Assembly (NCBI GenBank): GCA_022749995.1
Contig: JAKIWO010000004.1
Location: 1 to 54,143 of the forward strand
Length of the DNA stretch: 54,143 bases
Reading direction: 5' to 3'
Source of the DNA: Thermoplasmata archaeon
GTDB lineage: Archaea; Thermoplasmatota; Thermoplasmata; Lutacidiplasmatales; UBA184
A program made the translations under genes and the position numbers. This document shows, one piece after another, positions 1 through 8,526 of this stretch. Each line of letters opens with the position of its first letter. The stretch's first letter is position 1. Below the pieces are notes generated by a model. It searched no databases. It was not told the origin of the DNA and saw nothing but the letters and a program-made list of their open reading frames with translations.

Positions 1-165
1 AACAAGGGGACGTGCACGCTGTCGTCCCAGGGCACGTGCTCCTTCACCTGGAACTCTGCTGACGACACGTGCGGCTCTTCGACTCTCTCCGCGACCTACT
101 GGGGGGCCACCTACTACTACAAGAGCAGCGGATCGACGGTGGTCGGCGTCACGGGCGGCTGCTAA
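1..165 (+). CDS. C-terminal end of a Cys/Ser/Thr-rich, probably secreted protein (partial)
   Basis: Frame 1 is open from the window edge to a TAA at 163-165, giving the last 54 residues of a longer protein. The ORF track misses it because no start lies inside the window. The fragment has four cysteines, many Ser, Thr, Gly and Tyr residues and almost no charge. That is typical of a folded extracellular domain held by disulfides, but no family is recognised. It ends in Gly-Gly-Cys with no membrane anchor. The upstream part is needed to say what it does. Confidence 0.6.
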   Translation, partial: NKGTCTLSSQGTCSFTWNSADDTCGSSTLSATYWGATYYYKSSGSTVVGVTGGC

Positions 166-331
166 GGGCCGTCGTAGGGGGGATTGCGGCACCTCCCTAC
201 GCGGGGAGGCATCCCGGGCCATACGTACGTCAACCTGGGTCAGGCGCTCCTCGAGACGGAGGTAGGACGTGCCCGTCGATGGTACAAGCGGACGTCGCGA
301 GCGGTTTCAGAATGGGTCCCTTCTCAAGCGC

Positions 332-754
332 CTAGCCGGGAGGGAGGGCAAGCTCCGAAGGATTGCCGTTCCAAATGTCGATGACGCACCTCCACTGGCC
401 GCCCGGAGTTTTTCGCCATACCGTCACCGTCTTTCCGTGCTGCGTGACCTGCGCGCCGGTCGCATCCGGGAGCGTGAATCGGCTCCTCTCCACCAGGTAG
501 CCTAGGTCTCCTTGCTCGCTGATGAAGGCGAGCTCGGGTTCCCAATCCACCGAAAACCCCGGTATCGCCAAGCTTTGGGTCACGTATTCGCGGATGGCAG
601 ATCTGCCGACCAAAGCGGGCTTATCCGGCGGCATAACTATGGCGTCCTCGGCCCAGTACGAGACGATCTTCTCGACATCTCGTGAGCCGAGCGCTTTGGC
701 CCATTCTCGGCTGGTCTGCATCAGACCGACTTGCTCGGGCGCAACGGCCGACAT
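332..754 (-). CDS. SnoaL-like / NTF2-fold protein (DUF4440-type)
   Basis: About 140 residues from the ATG at 754; the longer track ORF from 838 adds a stretch that does not look like protein. The order is typical of the SnoaL/DUF4440 fold: a helix with REWAKALGSRDVEKIVSYWAE, then DAIVMPPDKPALVGRSAIRE, then curved beta strands ending in WRCVIDIWNGN. Known members are small hydrolases, isomerases or ligand-binding domains. The sequence alone does not give the substrate. It stands alone between the partial gene and a membrane protein on the opposite strand. A second SnoaL-type gene lies 1 kb away but is clearly different in sequence. Confidence 0.75.
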   Translation of the reverse strand: MSAVAPEQVGLMQTSREWAKALGSRDVEKIVSYWAEDAIVMPPDKPALVGRSAIREYVTQSLAIPGFSVDWEPELAFISEQGDLGYLVERSRFTLPDATGAQVTQHGKTVTVWRKTPGGQWRCVIDIWNGNPSELALPPG

Positions 755-973
755 GGCAGTCCTACCGCATCTCGGCACTGGGTTAAGGCCGCGCCCGGCG
801 GGGACAGCATGTGCCTTCTCAACCTCCAGATGCTTCACTCGGCCGTGCGACCCTTTTCAGAGCGAGCGATTCTCAAAGGGAGAGCCGGAGAGGGTCTGGC
901 GTTGGGCGCGAAATCTATCACTGCCGATATCCATCGAAACGGTAAGGCGTAGATCGGGTGATCGCAGCTCCGA

Positions 974-1609
974 GTGATCCTCCAACACGACCGGACCCGG
1001 GGCCGGTCATCTGTCCTGACAATTCAGCCGGTCAGACGTCCCGCTACAGCACAGTTAGGGGCTGGCCGCAGTTGGATGCTGGGCCTCTACCTCCTGGCCT
1101 TCAGCGTTCTCGGCGGGTTGGTTGCGATCGCGTTGGGCTCGGTGGCCGAGGCCGTGGGAGTGCTCCTTCTTGTCATCGGGTTGTTCGCCGTCATGTGCAT
1201 CGCCTCACGCATGAGGGCAAATTCGAACAAACAGTCGATTCCGGCCTCCGTCGCCATCTACCCAGATCGGGTGGAAGCAACCTTCCATGACTCCGGGAGT
1301 CCAGGCTCGGTCCCTCAACGACTCAACATCCCGTTCGCGGCGGTGGAGATGATTTCGTCTGCCGGAAACAACGACGGGAGAGAGCACCTCTGGGTTCCCG
1401 CCGTCATTTCTGCCAATCCGGCTCGAGTCGGAAAATTTCAGCCAAGTTCGGTCCTCGCGACTCTACGTGCTCCGCCCGCACCGGCCGGTTGCGCTCAATC
1501 CTTCACCCTCGCGACGCACAACTTGGAACCCGTCCGGGCTGCCTACCTGAGAGCCGTGCCATCTACGGTCGTTCTTAGAGACGGAGGTCTCCGGGGCCCG
1601 GAGTATTGA
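974..1609 (+). CDS. two-helix membrane protein with a soluble C-terminal domain, unknown
   Basis: 211 residues from a GTG start. Two adjacent hydrophobic helices (about residues 35-75, starting MLGLYLLAFSVLGG) are followed by a soluble, beta-rich domain of about 120 residues, with SVAIYPDRVEATF and LNIPFAAVEMISS resembling the strands of membrane-associated PH-like domains. A weak TATA-like sequence near 945 supports the GTG. The ATG at 1076 is an alternative that would begin right at helix 1. No enzymatic motif is visible. The PH-like reading is my inference from pattern, and the function is unknown. Confidence 0.55.
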   Translation: MILQHDRTRGRSSVLTIQPVRRPATAQLGAGRSWMLGLYLLAFSVLGGLVAIALGSVAEAVGVLLLVIGLFAVMCIASRMRANSNKQSIPASVAIYPDRVEATFHDSGSPGSVPQRLNIPFAAVEMISSAGNNDGREHLWVPAVISANPARVGKFQPSSVLATLRAPPAPAGCAQSFTLATHNLEPVRAAYLRAVPSTVVLRDGGLRGPEY

Positions 1610-1796
1610 CGTGCGAGGTTACCCAGCGAGTTGCTAGCGCCGCTGACGGTGCGAGACGTGCCGAATGAGCATCTCGCCAATGCTACGAACGAAAGGCTCC
1701 CTGGCTAGAACGAGAACTTGTCCTCGAGAACGATTCACCGACCTTTAGAGCACTGGAATCCTTCAATATTCGGGCTCGCTCAGGTCGGAGCGGACT

Positions 1797-2267
1797 TTGG
1801 CGGCTCCACGAGTAAAAATGAAGCCAGAAGAGCTTTCGAATTTGATGCATACGCTGGACGATGCTTGGAATGCGGGGCCCAACAGTAAGCTCTGGGAGAC
1901 GTTCAGACAGCGGCACACCGAGGACGTCCAGGTCTACTGGCCCGGTCAACCCGAGCCTACCCGCGGACGTCACAACCACGACCTTGAGGCCGTGGAGTTC
2001 TTCAAGACATTTCCTGATAATCGCCTCGTCAACCGCCCCTACAAGATCTTCTTCGCAGCCGACCATCATACCTGCTCGGTCGCCGACTTCACCGGCACGA
2101 TGAAGGGACCGATGACGATGGGGCCGGGCAAAATCGCCCCCGCCACTGGGAAGAGTTTCCACGTGGAGTTCTGCACCATCGCCACATGGAATGACCGGGG
2201 AGAGATTACCGAGGAGAGACTCTTCTATGATCTCGTGGGCCTACTGAAGCAGATCGGGCTGGGCTGA
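1797..2267 (+). CDS. SnoaL-like polyketide cyclase / ester cyclase family protein
   Basis: 156 residues. The N-terminal helix (LMHTLDDAWNAG), the DVQVYWPGQPEPTRGRHNHD segment, and the final strands (VEFCTIATWNDRGEITEERLFYDLVGLLKQIG) follow the SnoaL/ester-cyclase pattern, a small cone-shaped fold usually acting on lipophilic cyclic substrates. The start is a TTG at 1797, placed 30 nt from a TATA-like CAATATTC, which fits leaderless transcription. The ATG at 1818 is the alternative. The gene stands alone and there is no polyketide cluster nearby, so the substrate cannot be named. Confidence 0.75.
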   Translation: MAAPRVKMKPEELSNLMHTLDDAWNAGPNSKLWETFRQRHTEDVQVYWPGQPEPTRGRHNHDLEAVEFFKTFPDNRLVNRPYKIFFAADHHTCSVADFTGTMKGPMTMGPGKIAPATGKSFHVEFCTIATWNDRGEITEERLFYDLVGLLKQIGLG

Positions 2268-2412
2268 GGGTGGGCTCACCTACCCAAGGAATCGACTGCA
2301 CGGTCGAGGTTGCGATTCGCTCCTCCCGCGGCGAGAGCCGGTGCCGTACCTCCCCTGCGAGAACCGAGCCTCGGGGGGACTTTCAAATCGGGTGCGACAT
2401 CGTGGCCAGAGC

Positions 2413-2937
2413 ATGGTCGGACGGAGCACGGCCAAGATCCAGATTCGGGACTACCGCGAGACAGACCGCTCGTTCGTGGTCAGCCTATCCGACGAGACCC
2501 ACCACGAGTTGCGAGGGATGGATCCCGACCGATTCCCTCCTGCCGTCGTTCGAGATTCCTCCAACTGGTTCGAGAGGGGTCTCTACGAATCCTGGGCTCG
2601 ACGGTCCCTGTTCCTCCTTGCCCAAGTGGGGGACGAGCCGGCCGGCTTCATCCTCGCCGGACCCACGAACGATTCGTGGACTCCCACACCGGATGAACCG
2701 CGACCGCCGCAGAAGATCGGAGAGGTCTACGAGCTCCATGTGGCCAAGGCCCACCGTCGGAAGGGGGTCGGGTCCGCATTGCTCGACGCGTCAGAGCGGG
2801 AGTTGGCCCGCCAAGGCTTCGCGTACGTGACGCTGGTGCATCTCGCCCAGAACTCGGTCGCGGCCCAGCTGTACGCCGCGAGTGGATACCGCCCGAGGTG
2901 GGTGGTCCAAGAGAAGACGTTGAGTCCGACGCTTTGA
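2413..2937 (+). CDS. GNAT-family N-acetyltransferase
   Basis: 174 residues from the ATG at 2413. The frame extends upstream to 2341, but the GNAT fold begins at IQIRDYRETD, so the shorter form is preferred. The acetyl-CoA pyrophosphate loop is clear: VAKAHRRKGVGSALLDASE, an R-x-x-G-x-G motif preceded by the strand VYELHV. The C-terminal part (LVHLAQNSVAAQLYAASGYRPR) is the usual motif B, with Asn and Tyr contacting CoA. The acceptor is unknown. It lies 54 nt before a cupin gene and may be co-transcribed with it. Confidence 0.85.
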   Translation: MVGRSTAKIQIRDYRETDRSFVVSLSDETHHELRGMDPDRFPPAVVRDSSNWFERGLYESWARRSLFLLAQVGDEPAGFILAGPTNDSWTPTPDEPRPPQKIGEVYELHVAKAHRRKGVGSALLDASERELARQGFAYVTLVHLAQNSVAAQLYAASGYRPRWVVQEKTLSPTL

Positions 2938-2991
2938 CCGGCTGACGAGAATAGGTGCCTATTTCGCCACCGGAGCGTACTCCGGCTCTCC

Positions 2992-3282
2992 ATGACCGCG
3001 GTGGCCCCGGCGCAGAAGCTTCTGATGAAGAACCGCCGAGTCCGAGTCTGGGAGATGGTACTCCAGCCGGGGGAGACCTACCCTCGTCACCAACACCGGC
3101 ATCCCTACCTCTCGATCATGTTGGAGGACGCCACGGTACTCCTCACGGATGCCGAGGGTCGCGAGGAACGGCTCAAGGTCCGGAAGGGGGACGTAGTCTG
3201 GCGGGCTCCGCCCGAGGACCATTCCGTGCGGAACGTCGGCCGCACGAGGTTTCGGAATCGATTGGTCGAGCTCTACGGATAG
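2992..3282 (+). CDS. small single-domain cupin
   Basis: 96 residues, the length of a minimal cupin beta barrel. The metal-binding motif 1 is degenerate: LQPGETYPRHQHRHPYLSIML supplies several His residues. Motif 2 is present in KGDVVWRAPPEDHSVRN (the G-D plus the C-terminal His). The domain would bind a divalent metal and a small ligand, but the reaction is not predictable. A TATA-like sequence near 2959 precedes the ATG. Confidence 0.75.
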   Translation: MTAVAPAQKLLMKNRRVRVWEMVLQPGETYPRHQHRHPYLSIMLEDATVLLTDAEGREERLKVRKGDVVWRAPPEDHSVRNVGRTRFRNRLVELYG

Positions 3283-3296
3283 CGCCGCGCGGTTGC

Positions 3297-4856
3297 CTAT
3301 TCGACGGTCGGTGGGGCCGGCGGCGCTCCGGCGATCTCTTGGCCGAGCGCAACGAAAGCGGCGGCGAGCGAGGGCCGCAGCAGCGGCAATCGGTGCCGTT
3401 CGGCCGCGCGGTAGGCTTCCCGCGCTCCCTCGACCGAGTGCATCTTGAAGCGGAGCCCGGCGAGGCGGAACTCCGCCTCGGCCCGCTGCGGCATGAGCCC
3501 GAGTTCACGGGCTCGCTCCGCGGCTTGCTGGAATCCGGCCTCGGCCTGATCCCACTGGCCCCGCCGTTCCTCGATCAGGCCCAGGGAGAGAGCGACGGCC
3601 GGTTCCCCTGCCGGGTCGGAGGCGCGCTCGAGCATGCGCGCGGCCAGGCGGGTTTCCCGTTCGGCTTCCTCGATCTCTCCGAGCTTGAGACGGAACTCGG
3701 TGCCGTACAGGTACGACCAGGCCTCCCATCGGGGCTCGCGGGCCCGCTCGGCGATGGCACGGACGCTCGCGAGGTGCTCGAGCGCCAGCCCCGGGTCGCT
3801 CGAGCCCACGAGATCGGCGAGCAGGAAGGTCGCCCGCACGAGGTCGGCGTCCGCGCCGGAGGGACCGAGCAGCCGGATCGCGCGATCGTACCAGCGCGCG
3901 GCCTCCTCCTGCATCTCCGGCCCGAGGCGAGCGAACGCCGATGCGAGCTCTAGGCCGGCCCGTCCGGCCGCTCCGGGCTCTCCGGTCTGTCGCAAGAACT
4001 CGAACGCCTTCATCGCCTCATCCAGCGCGGTGACCGCGTCCCCCTTCTCGGCAGCGACGCGGGAGCGCAACCGGTGGACCGCCGCCGCGCCTCCGATATC
4101 GCCCAAGTCCAGGAAGATACCGAGTGCCTCCTCTCCGAAGCTCTCCGCCTCCTTCGGACGGAGCTCCTCCCAGGCCATCTCGGCGCGTGCGAGCTGAAGT
4201 TGGGCGCGACCGGACCGGTCCTTCGGGGAAAGTCGCTCCACGGCCTCCAGGTAGGCACGCCCCGCAGCCGGAAAGTCACCGAGAGAATGGTACAACTGGC
4301 CCAGTTCACGGCTGATCTCGACTAGCTCAGTTCGGTGGTCCCCTCCCAGCTTGAGGAGGTCGCTGCGAGCCTGTTCGAAGTGGTGCGCGGCCTCGGGCCG
4401 CCGCCGCTCTTCCTTGGCGAGCTGCGCAGCCGCGAGGTTGTAGGTGAACGACTTCTGAGGGATCCGACCCAGGAAGAAGTGGCGCCCTAGCTCCGCCGAC
4501 GTTACCGGCGCGGCCGGGTTAGTTAGTCGTTCCATGGCGGCGGCGATCCGGCCGTGGATCACTCGCACCCGGCTCTCGGCGAGGGAGCGGTAGATCCGAC
4601 CACGGAGCGCCTCATCGGTGAAGGCAAACCGTTCCCCCCCGGGCCGTTCTCGCAGTACCCCGTCGCGCACGAGGCGCTCGAGCTGCTCGGAGAGCACCTC
4701 CGGCTCGCGCTCGAGGGCTGCCCCGAGGAGGGCGAACTCGAACTCACCGCCAATGGCACTGGCGTAGGCCAACGTCCGGAACTCCTCGGGCGCCCAGATC
4801 GCCCTTGGGTCGGAGTCCGGCCCAGCTGGGAGGGCCTCCTCCCCGCTCTCCGACAT
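3297..4856 (-). CDS. winged-helix/TPR-repeat protein (helical repeat half of an LAL/AAA-type regulator)
   Basis: 519 residues. Residues ~20-150 (RTLAYASAIGGEFEFALLGA...FAFTDEALRGRIYRSL) match the region that follows the ATPase domain in large signal-transduction ATPases (MalT/LAL and adenylyl-cyclase-linked types). The rest is at least seven tetratricopeptide-like helix pairs (for example ALSLGLIEERRGQWDQAEAGFQQAAERA). No Walker A or B motif and no HTH output domain is present, and the ATG is followed directly by this region. It may therefore be a scaffold or a split regulator whose ATPase is encoded elsewhere. It lies tail to tail with the cupin gene. Confidence 0.7.
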   Translation of the reverse strand: MSESGEEALPAGPDSDPRAIWAPEEFRTLAYASAIGGEFEFALLGAALEREPEVLSEQLERLVRDGVLRERPGGERFAFTDEALRGRIYRSLAESRVRVIHGRIAAAMERLTNPAAPVTSAELGRHFFLGRIPQKSFTYNLAAAQLAKEERRRPEAAHHFEQARSDLLKLGGDHRTELVEISRELGQLYHSLGDFPAAGRAYLEAVERLSPKDRSGRAQLQLARAEMAWEELRPKEAESFGEEALGIFLDLGDIGGAAAVHRLRSRVAAEKGDAVTALDEAMKAFEFLRQTGEPGAAGRAGLELASAFARLGPEMQEEAARWYDRAIRLLGPSGADADLVRATFLLADLVGSSDPGLALEHLASVRAIAERAREPRWEAWSYLYGTEFRLKLGEIEEAERETRLAARMLERASDPAGEPAVALSLGLIEERRGQWDQAEAGFQQAAERARELGLMPQRAEAEFRLAGLRFKMHSVEGAREAYRAAERHRLPLLRPSLAAAFVALGQEIAGAPPAPPTVE

Positions 4857-4957
4857 TCGTCTTGCGGGGGGAGATGCGTGGGGTCGATGGATAAACCCTC
4901 GTCCCAGAAAGTGGGTACCGGCGGGGGACCTCCGGGAGCGCCGGGCCGCACCAGGTT

Positions 4958-4968
4958 ACCTCTTAATA
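4958..4968 (+). promoter_or_regulatory. TATA-like box for the small membrane protein gene
   Basis: The A/T-rich CTCTTAATAG stands out in GC-rich DNA and is centred about 30 nt before the ATG at 4994. That spacing places the transcription start at the start codon (leaderless). Confidence 0.6.
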
Positions 4969-4993
4969 GCCGACCCGGGGTGGGCGCGAGCCG

Positions 4994-5269
4994 ATGCCGC
5001 CCGGCGAGGACGAGTTTGCCATGGAGAACGCCCGCTCCGTATCGGAGTTGCCGTTCCCGCGACGCGTGGTGTTCTGGGGCTTCGGCGGGCTCGTGGTCCT
5101 TGCCGTCGGGTTCTACCTGTGGTGGGGTCTGTCGTTCGGCGTCTGGGTGGACAACGGGGTCTACGCCGTCGTGATTGTCCTGCTGCTGAGCGGTCTCGCC
5201 GGGATGTGGCTCGTCAGTCCCAACCCACCGGTTCCGCCCCTCCCACCCGAGAGCCGCCGACCGGGCTAG
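4994..5269 (+). CDS. two-helix small membrane protein, unknown
   Basis: 91 residues. Two transmembrane helices (roughly 24-45, VVFWGFGGLVVLAVGFYLWW, and 52-75, VYAVVIVLLLSGLAGMWLV) are separated by a short turn, with a Pro-rich, Arg-ended tail. The start at 4994 is favoured by the TATA box 30 nt upstream; the ATG at 5021 is possible. It has no recognised family. It is divergent from the TPR gene and convergent with proS. Confidence 0.6.
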   Translation: MPPGEDEFAMENARSVSELPFPRRVVFWGFGGLVVLAVGFYLWWGLSFGVWVDNGVYAVVIVLLLSGLAGMWLVSPNPPVPPLPPESRRPG

Positions 5270-5281
5270 GCGCCCGTACGG

Positions 5282-6706
5282 CTAGAGAGGCCTACCGGCA
5301 GCCGCCCAACTCGGGCCGCTGGGGGCACTACAGACCACGCAAGCCGGCGGCGCCCCAAGATCGATCGGTGGGGGTCCTTCGAGCGTCCCCAGCAACGCGC
5401 CATCGATGGCCTTCTCGATCGCGTGGCCACAGGTCTCCGACCCGCACCATCCGATCAGGCGGACCGTGCTCGACCCGGTGAGCTCCTCGACCCGCTCGGC
5501 GCGCGAGAACGCGGCGACGAACGCCGCCTGGGCCTTTTCCCGGAGGCCGGCGTCGTACTCCGCTAGGGCGCCCCGAACCGACTCCACCAGTCCGTCTCGG
5601 GGAAGGCTCACTCGTACTCCCAGCCGGTTGACGGCGCTCAACTGGCGGGCCGCGGCTTCCCGAGGGCCGACATCGAGCCGCAGCGGTACGCCCCGAGTCT
5701 CCCAGTAGTAGTACTTCGCGCCGGGGCGGTCGCTCCGCTCATCCATGTGGACCCGGAGGCCGGCTTTCTGGAGATCCGCCACGGCCTCTCGGGCGTAAGG
5801 GGTCGGGTCAGCCCCCTTGGCGGACGGGACCGGGACCACTACCACCTGGTACGGAGCGATGTCGGAGGGGAAAGCGACCCCCTTCTCGTCTCCGTGCACC
5901 GCGACGATCGCACCGAGGAGGCGCTCGGACAGGCCGAAGGTCGTCTGGTGGGCGTACTGGGCCGAGCCGTCCGGCGCCTCGTACTGGATGCCGTAGGGGC
6001 GGGAGAAATTCTCCCGATAATGGTGGATCGACCCGATCTGGAGCGTGCGGGCGCTGCCCAACGGGATGTCGAGCGCCACCGTGTAGAATGCGCCGGGGAA
6101 CTTGTCCCAGTCTGGGCGGCGGACCGCCAGGTACGGGAGCCCGAACCGCTCGGCCATCTTGGAGAAGGCGCCGAGATTGCTCTGCACCCGCTCGGTGGCG
6201 GTGGGTTCGTCGCGCTGGCAGGTGTGCTCTTCGAAGAAGTGGATCTCCCGCACCCGAATGAATGGACGCGTGGTCTTGGTCTCGTACCGGAAGGTGTTCA
6301 CGATCTGGTAGACGTTGAGCGGCAGGTCTTGATGGGACCGGATCCAGAGCTTGAAGATCGGGTACATCGCCGTCTCGCTCGTCGGCCGCAGCACGAGCGG
6401 GACGTCGAGCGGCGTGCTCCCGCCGCGGGTCACCCAGTAGACCTGCGCGTCGAACCCTTTGATGTGTTCCCGCTCCTTCTGGAACTCGGTCTCCGGGATC
6501 AGGGCGGGGAACTCGACCGGCCGAGAGCCGGTCGCCTCGATCTCCTCCTCCATCACGCGGTCGAGCCGCCGACGGGCGAGGAACCCGTACGGGGTCCAGA
6601 CGTTCATCCCCTTCACCGGGTAGCGCTTGTCGGTGAGGTCGGCCGCCTCGACCACCGCGAGGTACCAATCGATGAATGCCGAGGCCTTCTCCGGTAGCTC
6701 CGGCAT
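5282..6706 (-). CDS. proS: prolyl-tRNA synthetase, archaeal/eukaryal type
   Basis: 474 residues, the usual length of the archaeal/eukaryotic-type class II ProRS, which charges tRNA-Pro in the cytoplasm. Motif 1 region (YGFLARRRLDRVMEEE), the TSET substrate loop (LVLRPTSETAMYPIFKLWI), motif 2 (FRYETKTTRPFIRVREIHFFEEHT) and motif 3 region (GLSERLLGAIVAVHGDEKG) are in order. The anticodon-binding domain follows (APYQVVVVPV). The C-terminal zinc module has its four cysteines (GWCGSETCGHAIE ... PACVVCSAP). The protein has a short tail instead of the usual C-terminal Tyr. A TATA box lies 27 nt before the ATG. Confidence 0.97.
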   Translation of the reverse strand: MPELPEKASAFIDWYLAVVEAADLTDKRYPVKGMNVWTPYGFLARRRLDRVMEEEIEATGSRPVEFPALIPETEFQKEREHIKGFDAQVYWVTRGGSTPLDVPLVLRPTSETAMYPIFKLWIRSHQDLPLNVYQIVNTFRYETKTTRPFIRVREIHFFEEHTCQRDEPTATERVQSNLGAFSKMAERFGLPYLAVRRPDWDKFPGAFYTVALDIPLGSARTLQIGSIHHYRENFSRPYGIQYEAPDGSAQYAHQTTFGLSERLLGAIVAVHGDEKGVAFPSDIAPYQVVVVPVPSAKGADPTPYAREAVADLQKAGLRVHMDERSDRPGAKYYYWETRGVPLRLDVGPREAAARQLSAVNRLGVRVSLPRDGLVESVRGALAEYDAGLREKAQAAFVAAFSRAERVEELTGSSTVRLIGWCGSETCGHAIEKAIDGALLGTLEGPPPIDLGAPPACVVCSAPSGPSWAAAGRPL

Positions 6707-6728
6707 CGCGAACGATGGTGAGGCGTGC

Positions 6729-6741
6729 GGCGTATAACGCC
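6729..6741 (-). promoter_or_regulatory. TATA-like box of proS
   Basis: GGCGTATAACGCC, centred ~28 nt upstream of the proS ATG on the minus strand. Its G/C arms make it palindromic (GGCGT/ACGCC). The spacing fits a leaderless transcript. Confidence 0.6.
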
Positions 6742-6780
6742 AGCGCTACCGGAGCGCTGTCGCTGTCCGGACGACCGCAC

Positions 6781-6790
6781 TTGTTTATGC
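6781..6790 (+). promoter_or_regulatory. TATA-like box of the DUF373 gene
   Basis: TTGTTTATGC, centred 28 nt before the ATG at 6814. The 107-nt divergent region with proS therefore carries back-to-back promoters. Confidence 0.6.
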
Positions 6791-6813
6791 GTCCGCTGCG
6801 CTTCTAGGGGGCA

Positions 6814-7908
6814 ATGCGCCTCGTCGTCTGCGTCGACCGGGACGATGACCTGGGCCGCAAGGCTGGCGTCCCCGGACCCGTCGTCGGCCGCGCGGCCGTA
6901 CTGGAGGCTGCGGCCAAGCTCGGCATCGCCGACCCCGGCGACTGCGACACCAACGCGATGTACGCCGCCGTGCAGCTGCTCGACGAGATCCGCCGGCACG
7001 GGGACGAATCGGAGATCGTCGTCCTCACCGGATCGCCCAAGGTCGGCATATTCTCCGACCGCCGGGTAGCCGAGCAGTTCGACCAGGTGCTCAAGGACCA
7101 CCCGGCCGGCTCGGCCCACCTCGTCAGCGATGGGGCGGAGGACGAGTACCTGTTCCCGATCCTCGCCTCGCGGGTCCGCATCGACGGCGTCCACCGGGTG
7201 TACGTCCGACAGAACGCCAGCATCGAGTCGACCTACTACACCGTGATCCGTGCCCTCAAGGACCCGAAGTTCCGGACCAAGACGATCCTGCCGCTGGCGC
7301 TCCTGTTCATTGCACTCGGTCTGGCCGCCGCGGCGGGTGTCGTCTGGTGGGGCGTGGTCACGCTGCTCGTCGCGGCGGGCGTCTACCTCGTGGCCTGGAC
7401 GTTCGACATCGACGAGATGATCATCGAGTCGCTCCGCTCGGCCTCCTCCGACATACGGCAGGGCTCGGTAGCGTTCGGCTTCGCGCTCGTTTCGCTCGCC
7501 TTGGTCTCGATCGGCTTCCTTCTCGGGTACAATCAGTACGTGGGCCACCCCGGATCCGCCCCGGTTCCCCGACTCCTGCTCTTCGTGAGCACCGGGCTGC
7601 TCTGGTGGTTCGTCGGAGGCGAGGTCTGGGAGAGCGGCCGTGCGCTGCGCCGCTACCTATCTTCCCGCAAGGTCGGTGCCGGCTACCCGATCGTCACCAT
7701 TTCCATCGTCGGGCTTGGGCTGCTCTCCTACGGGGTCGTGAGCATGATCGATTACTTCGAGAGCGCGGCCCTCGGACCGCCGCTCTGGGTATTGGTCGCG
7801 TTCTTCGCGAGCGGCTTTGCGCTCACGCTGACCGCGGCGCTGCTCGCCCAGTACATCCGCGGGCGCACCGGCACCGACGAGCCGGCGGCCGAAGTCAGTC
7901 CCAGTTAG
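6814..7908 (+). CDS. DUF373 family integral membrane protein
   Basis: 364 residues, the normal size of this archaea-specific family. The soluble N-terminal half begins MRLVVCVDRDDDLGRKAG, the DUF373 signature. It continues with the aspartate-rich GDCDTNAMYAA and the Rossmann-like EIVVLTGSPKVG, and includes YVRQNASIESTYYTVIRALKDP just before the membrane part. The C-terminal half has about six transmembrane helices. No biochemical role is established for the family. The gene is monocistronic by position and its stop overlaps the stop of the convergent phosphoribosyltransferase gene by 3 nt. Confidence 0.92.
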   Translation: MRLVVCVDRDDDLGRKAGVPGPVVGRAAVLEAAAKLGIADPGDCDTNAMYAAVQLLDEIRRHGDESEIVVLTGSPKVGIFSDRRVAEQFDQVLKDHPAGSAHLVSDGAEDEYLFPILASRVRIDGVHRVYVRQNASIESTYYTVIRALKDPKFRTKTILPLALLFIALGLAAAAGVVWWGVVTLLVAAGVYLVAWTFDIDEMIIESLRSASSDIRQGSVAFGFALVSLALVSIGFLLGYNQYVGHPGSAPVPRLLLFVSTGLLWWFVGGEVWESGRALRRYLSSRKVGAGYPIVTISIVGLGLLSYGVVSMIDYFESAALGPPLWVLVAFFASGFALTLTAALLAQYIRGRTGTDEPAAEVSPS

Positions 7909-8516
7909 GGCCCGCCGGAAGCGAGCGCTCGCTCGACATCGGCGAGCGGGGCGATCCAGCGACACCGCTCCGCGAGCAACTGCTGGACACCGGCCGGGGT
8001 CCGACCCTCGGGGAGCGATCGCTGCGCGAGCGTGCGCAGGTCCTCCCAGTAGTTCCAGGGAAAGACGACCCAGACCCAGTTCTCCCGCGGGATTTCCTCG
8101 CCCCGGTGCGTGGGAACGAACCGCGAATGGCCGATGTGCAGCAGCGCGGCGCTTTCCAGGTGCTGGGGGCCGCGCGCGCGCACGTGCTCCGTCGCCAGTT
8201 CAAGGCTCTCCCCGGTGTCGGTGATGTCATCGACGACCAGCACCGAAGTGCCTTCGAGGCTCACGGCGAGTGACTCGGTCAGCTCCGCCTTGCCGGTGGG
8301 GGTGGCGGTGACGCCCCAGTGCTGGGCGCGGAGCGCGTGCAGCCGCTTGATGCCGAGCCGATCGGCGAGCAGTCGGGCCGGGACCCATCCGCCCCGGGTC
8401 AGGCCCACGAGCGTGTCGGGCGCGCCCCCGCCCCGACGCACGCTCTCGGCGATCCGGTCGGCGAGTGCCTCGATCTCGCGCCAGCTCGTCAGGCGGCAGC
8501 GAGGGTACTCGACCAC
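7905..8516 (-). CDS. phosphoribosyltransferase (purine/xanthine type)
   Basis: 203 residues. The PRPP-binding signature VLVVDDITDTGESL is intact (two acidic residues then D-T-G-x-S), and the upstream pyrophosphate loop is TLVGLTRGGWVPARLLADRLG. The C-terminal hood has the aromatic NWVWVVFPWNYWEDLRTL seen in archaeal proteins annotated as purine or xanthine phosphoribosyltransferases. It would salvage a purine base with PRPP in the cytosol; which base is uncertain. It begins 10 nt after the gdhA stop on the same strand, so it is probably co-transcribed with gdhA. Confidence 0.85.
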   Translation of the reverse strand: MVEYPRCRLTSWREIEALADRIAESVRRGGGAPDTLVGLTRGGWVPARLLADRLGIKRLHALRAQHWGVTATPTGKAELTESLAVSLEGTSVLVVDDITDTGESLELATEHVRARGPQHLESAALLHIGHSRFVPTHRGEEIPRENWVWVVFPWNYWEDLRTLAQRSLPEGRTPAGVQQLLAERCRWIAPLADVERALASGGP

Positions 8517-8526
8517 GGAGGGCGCA

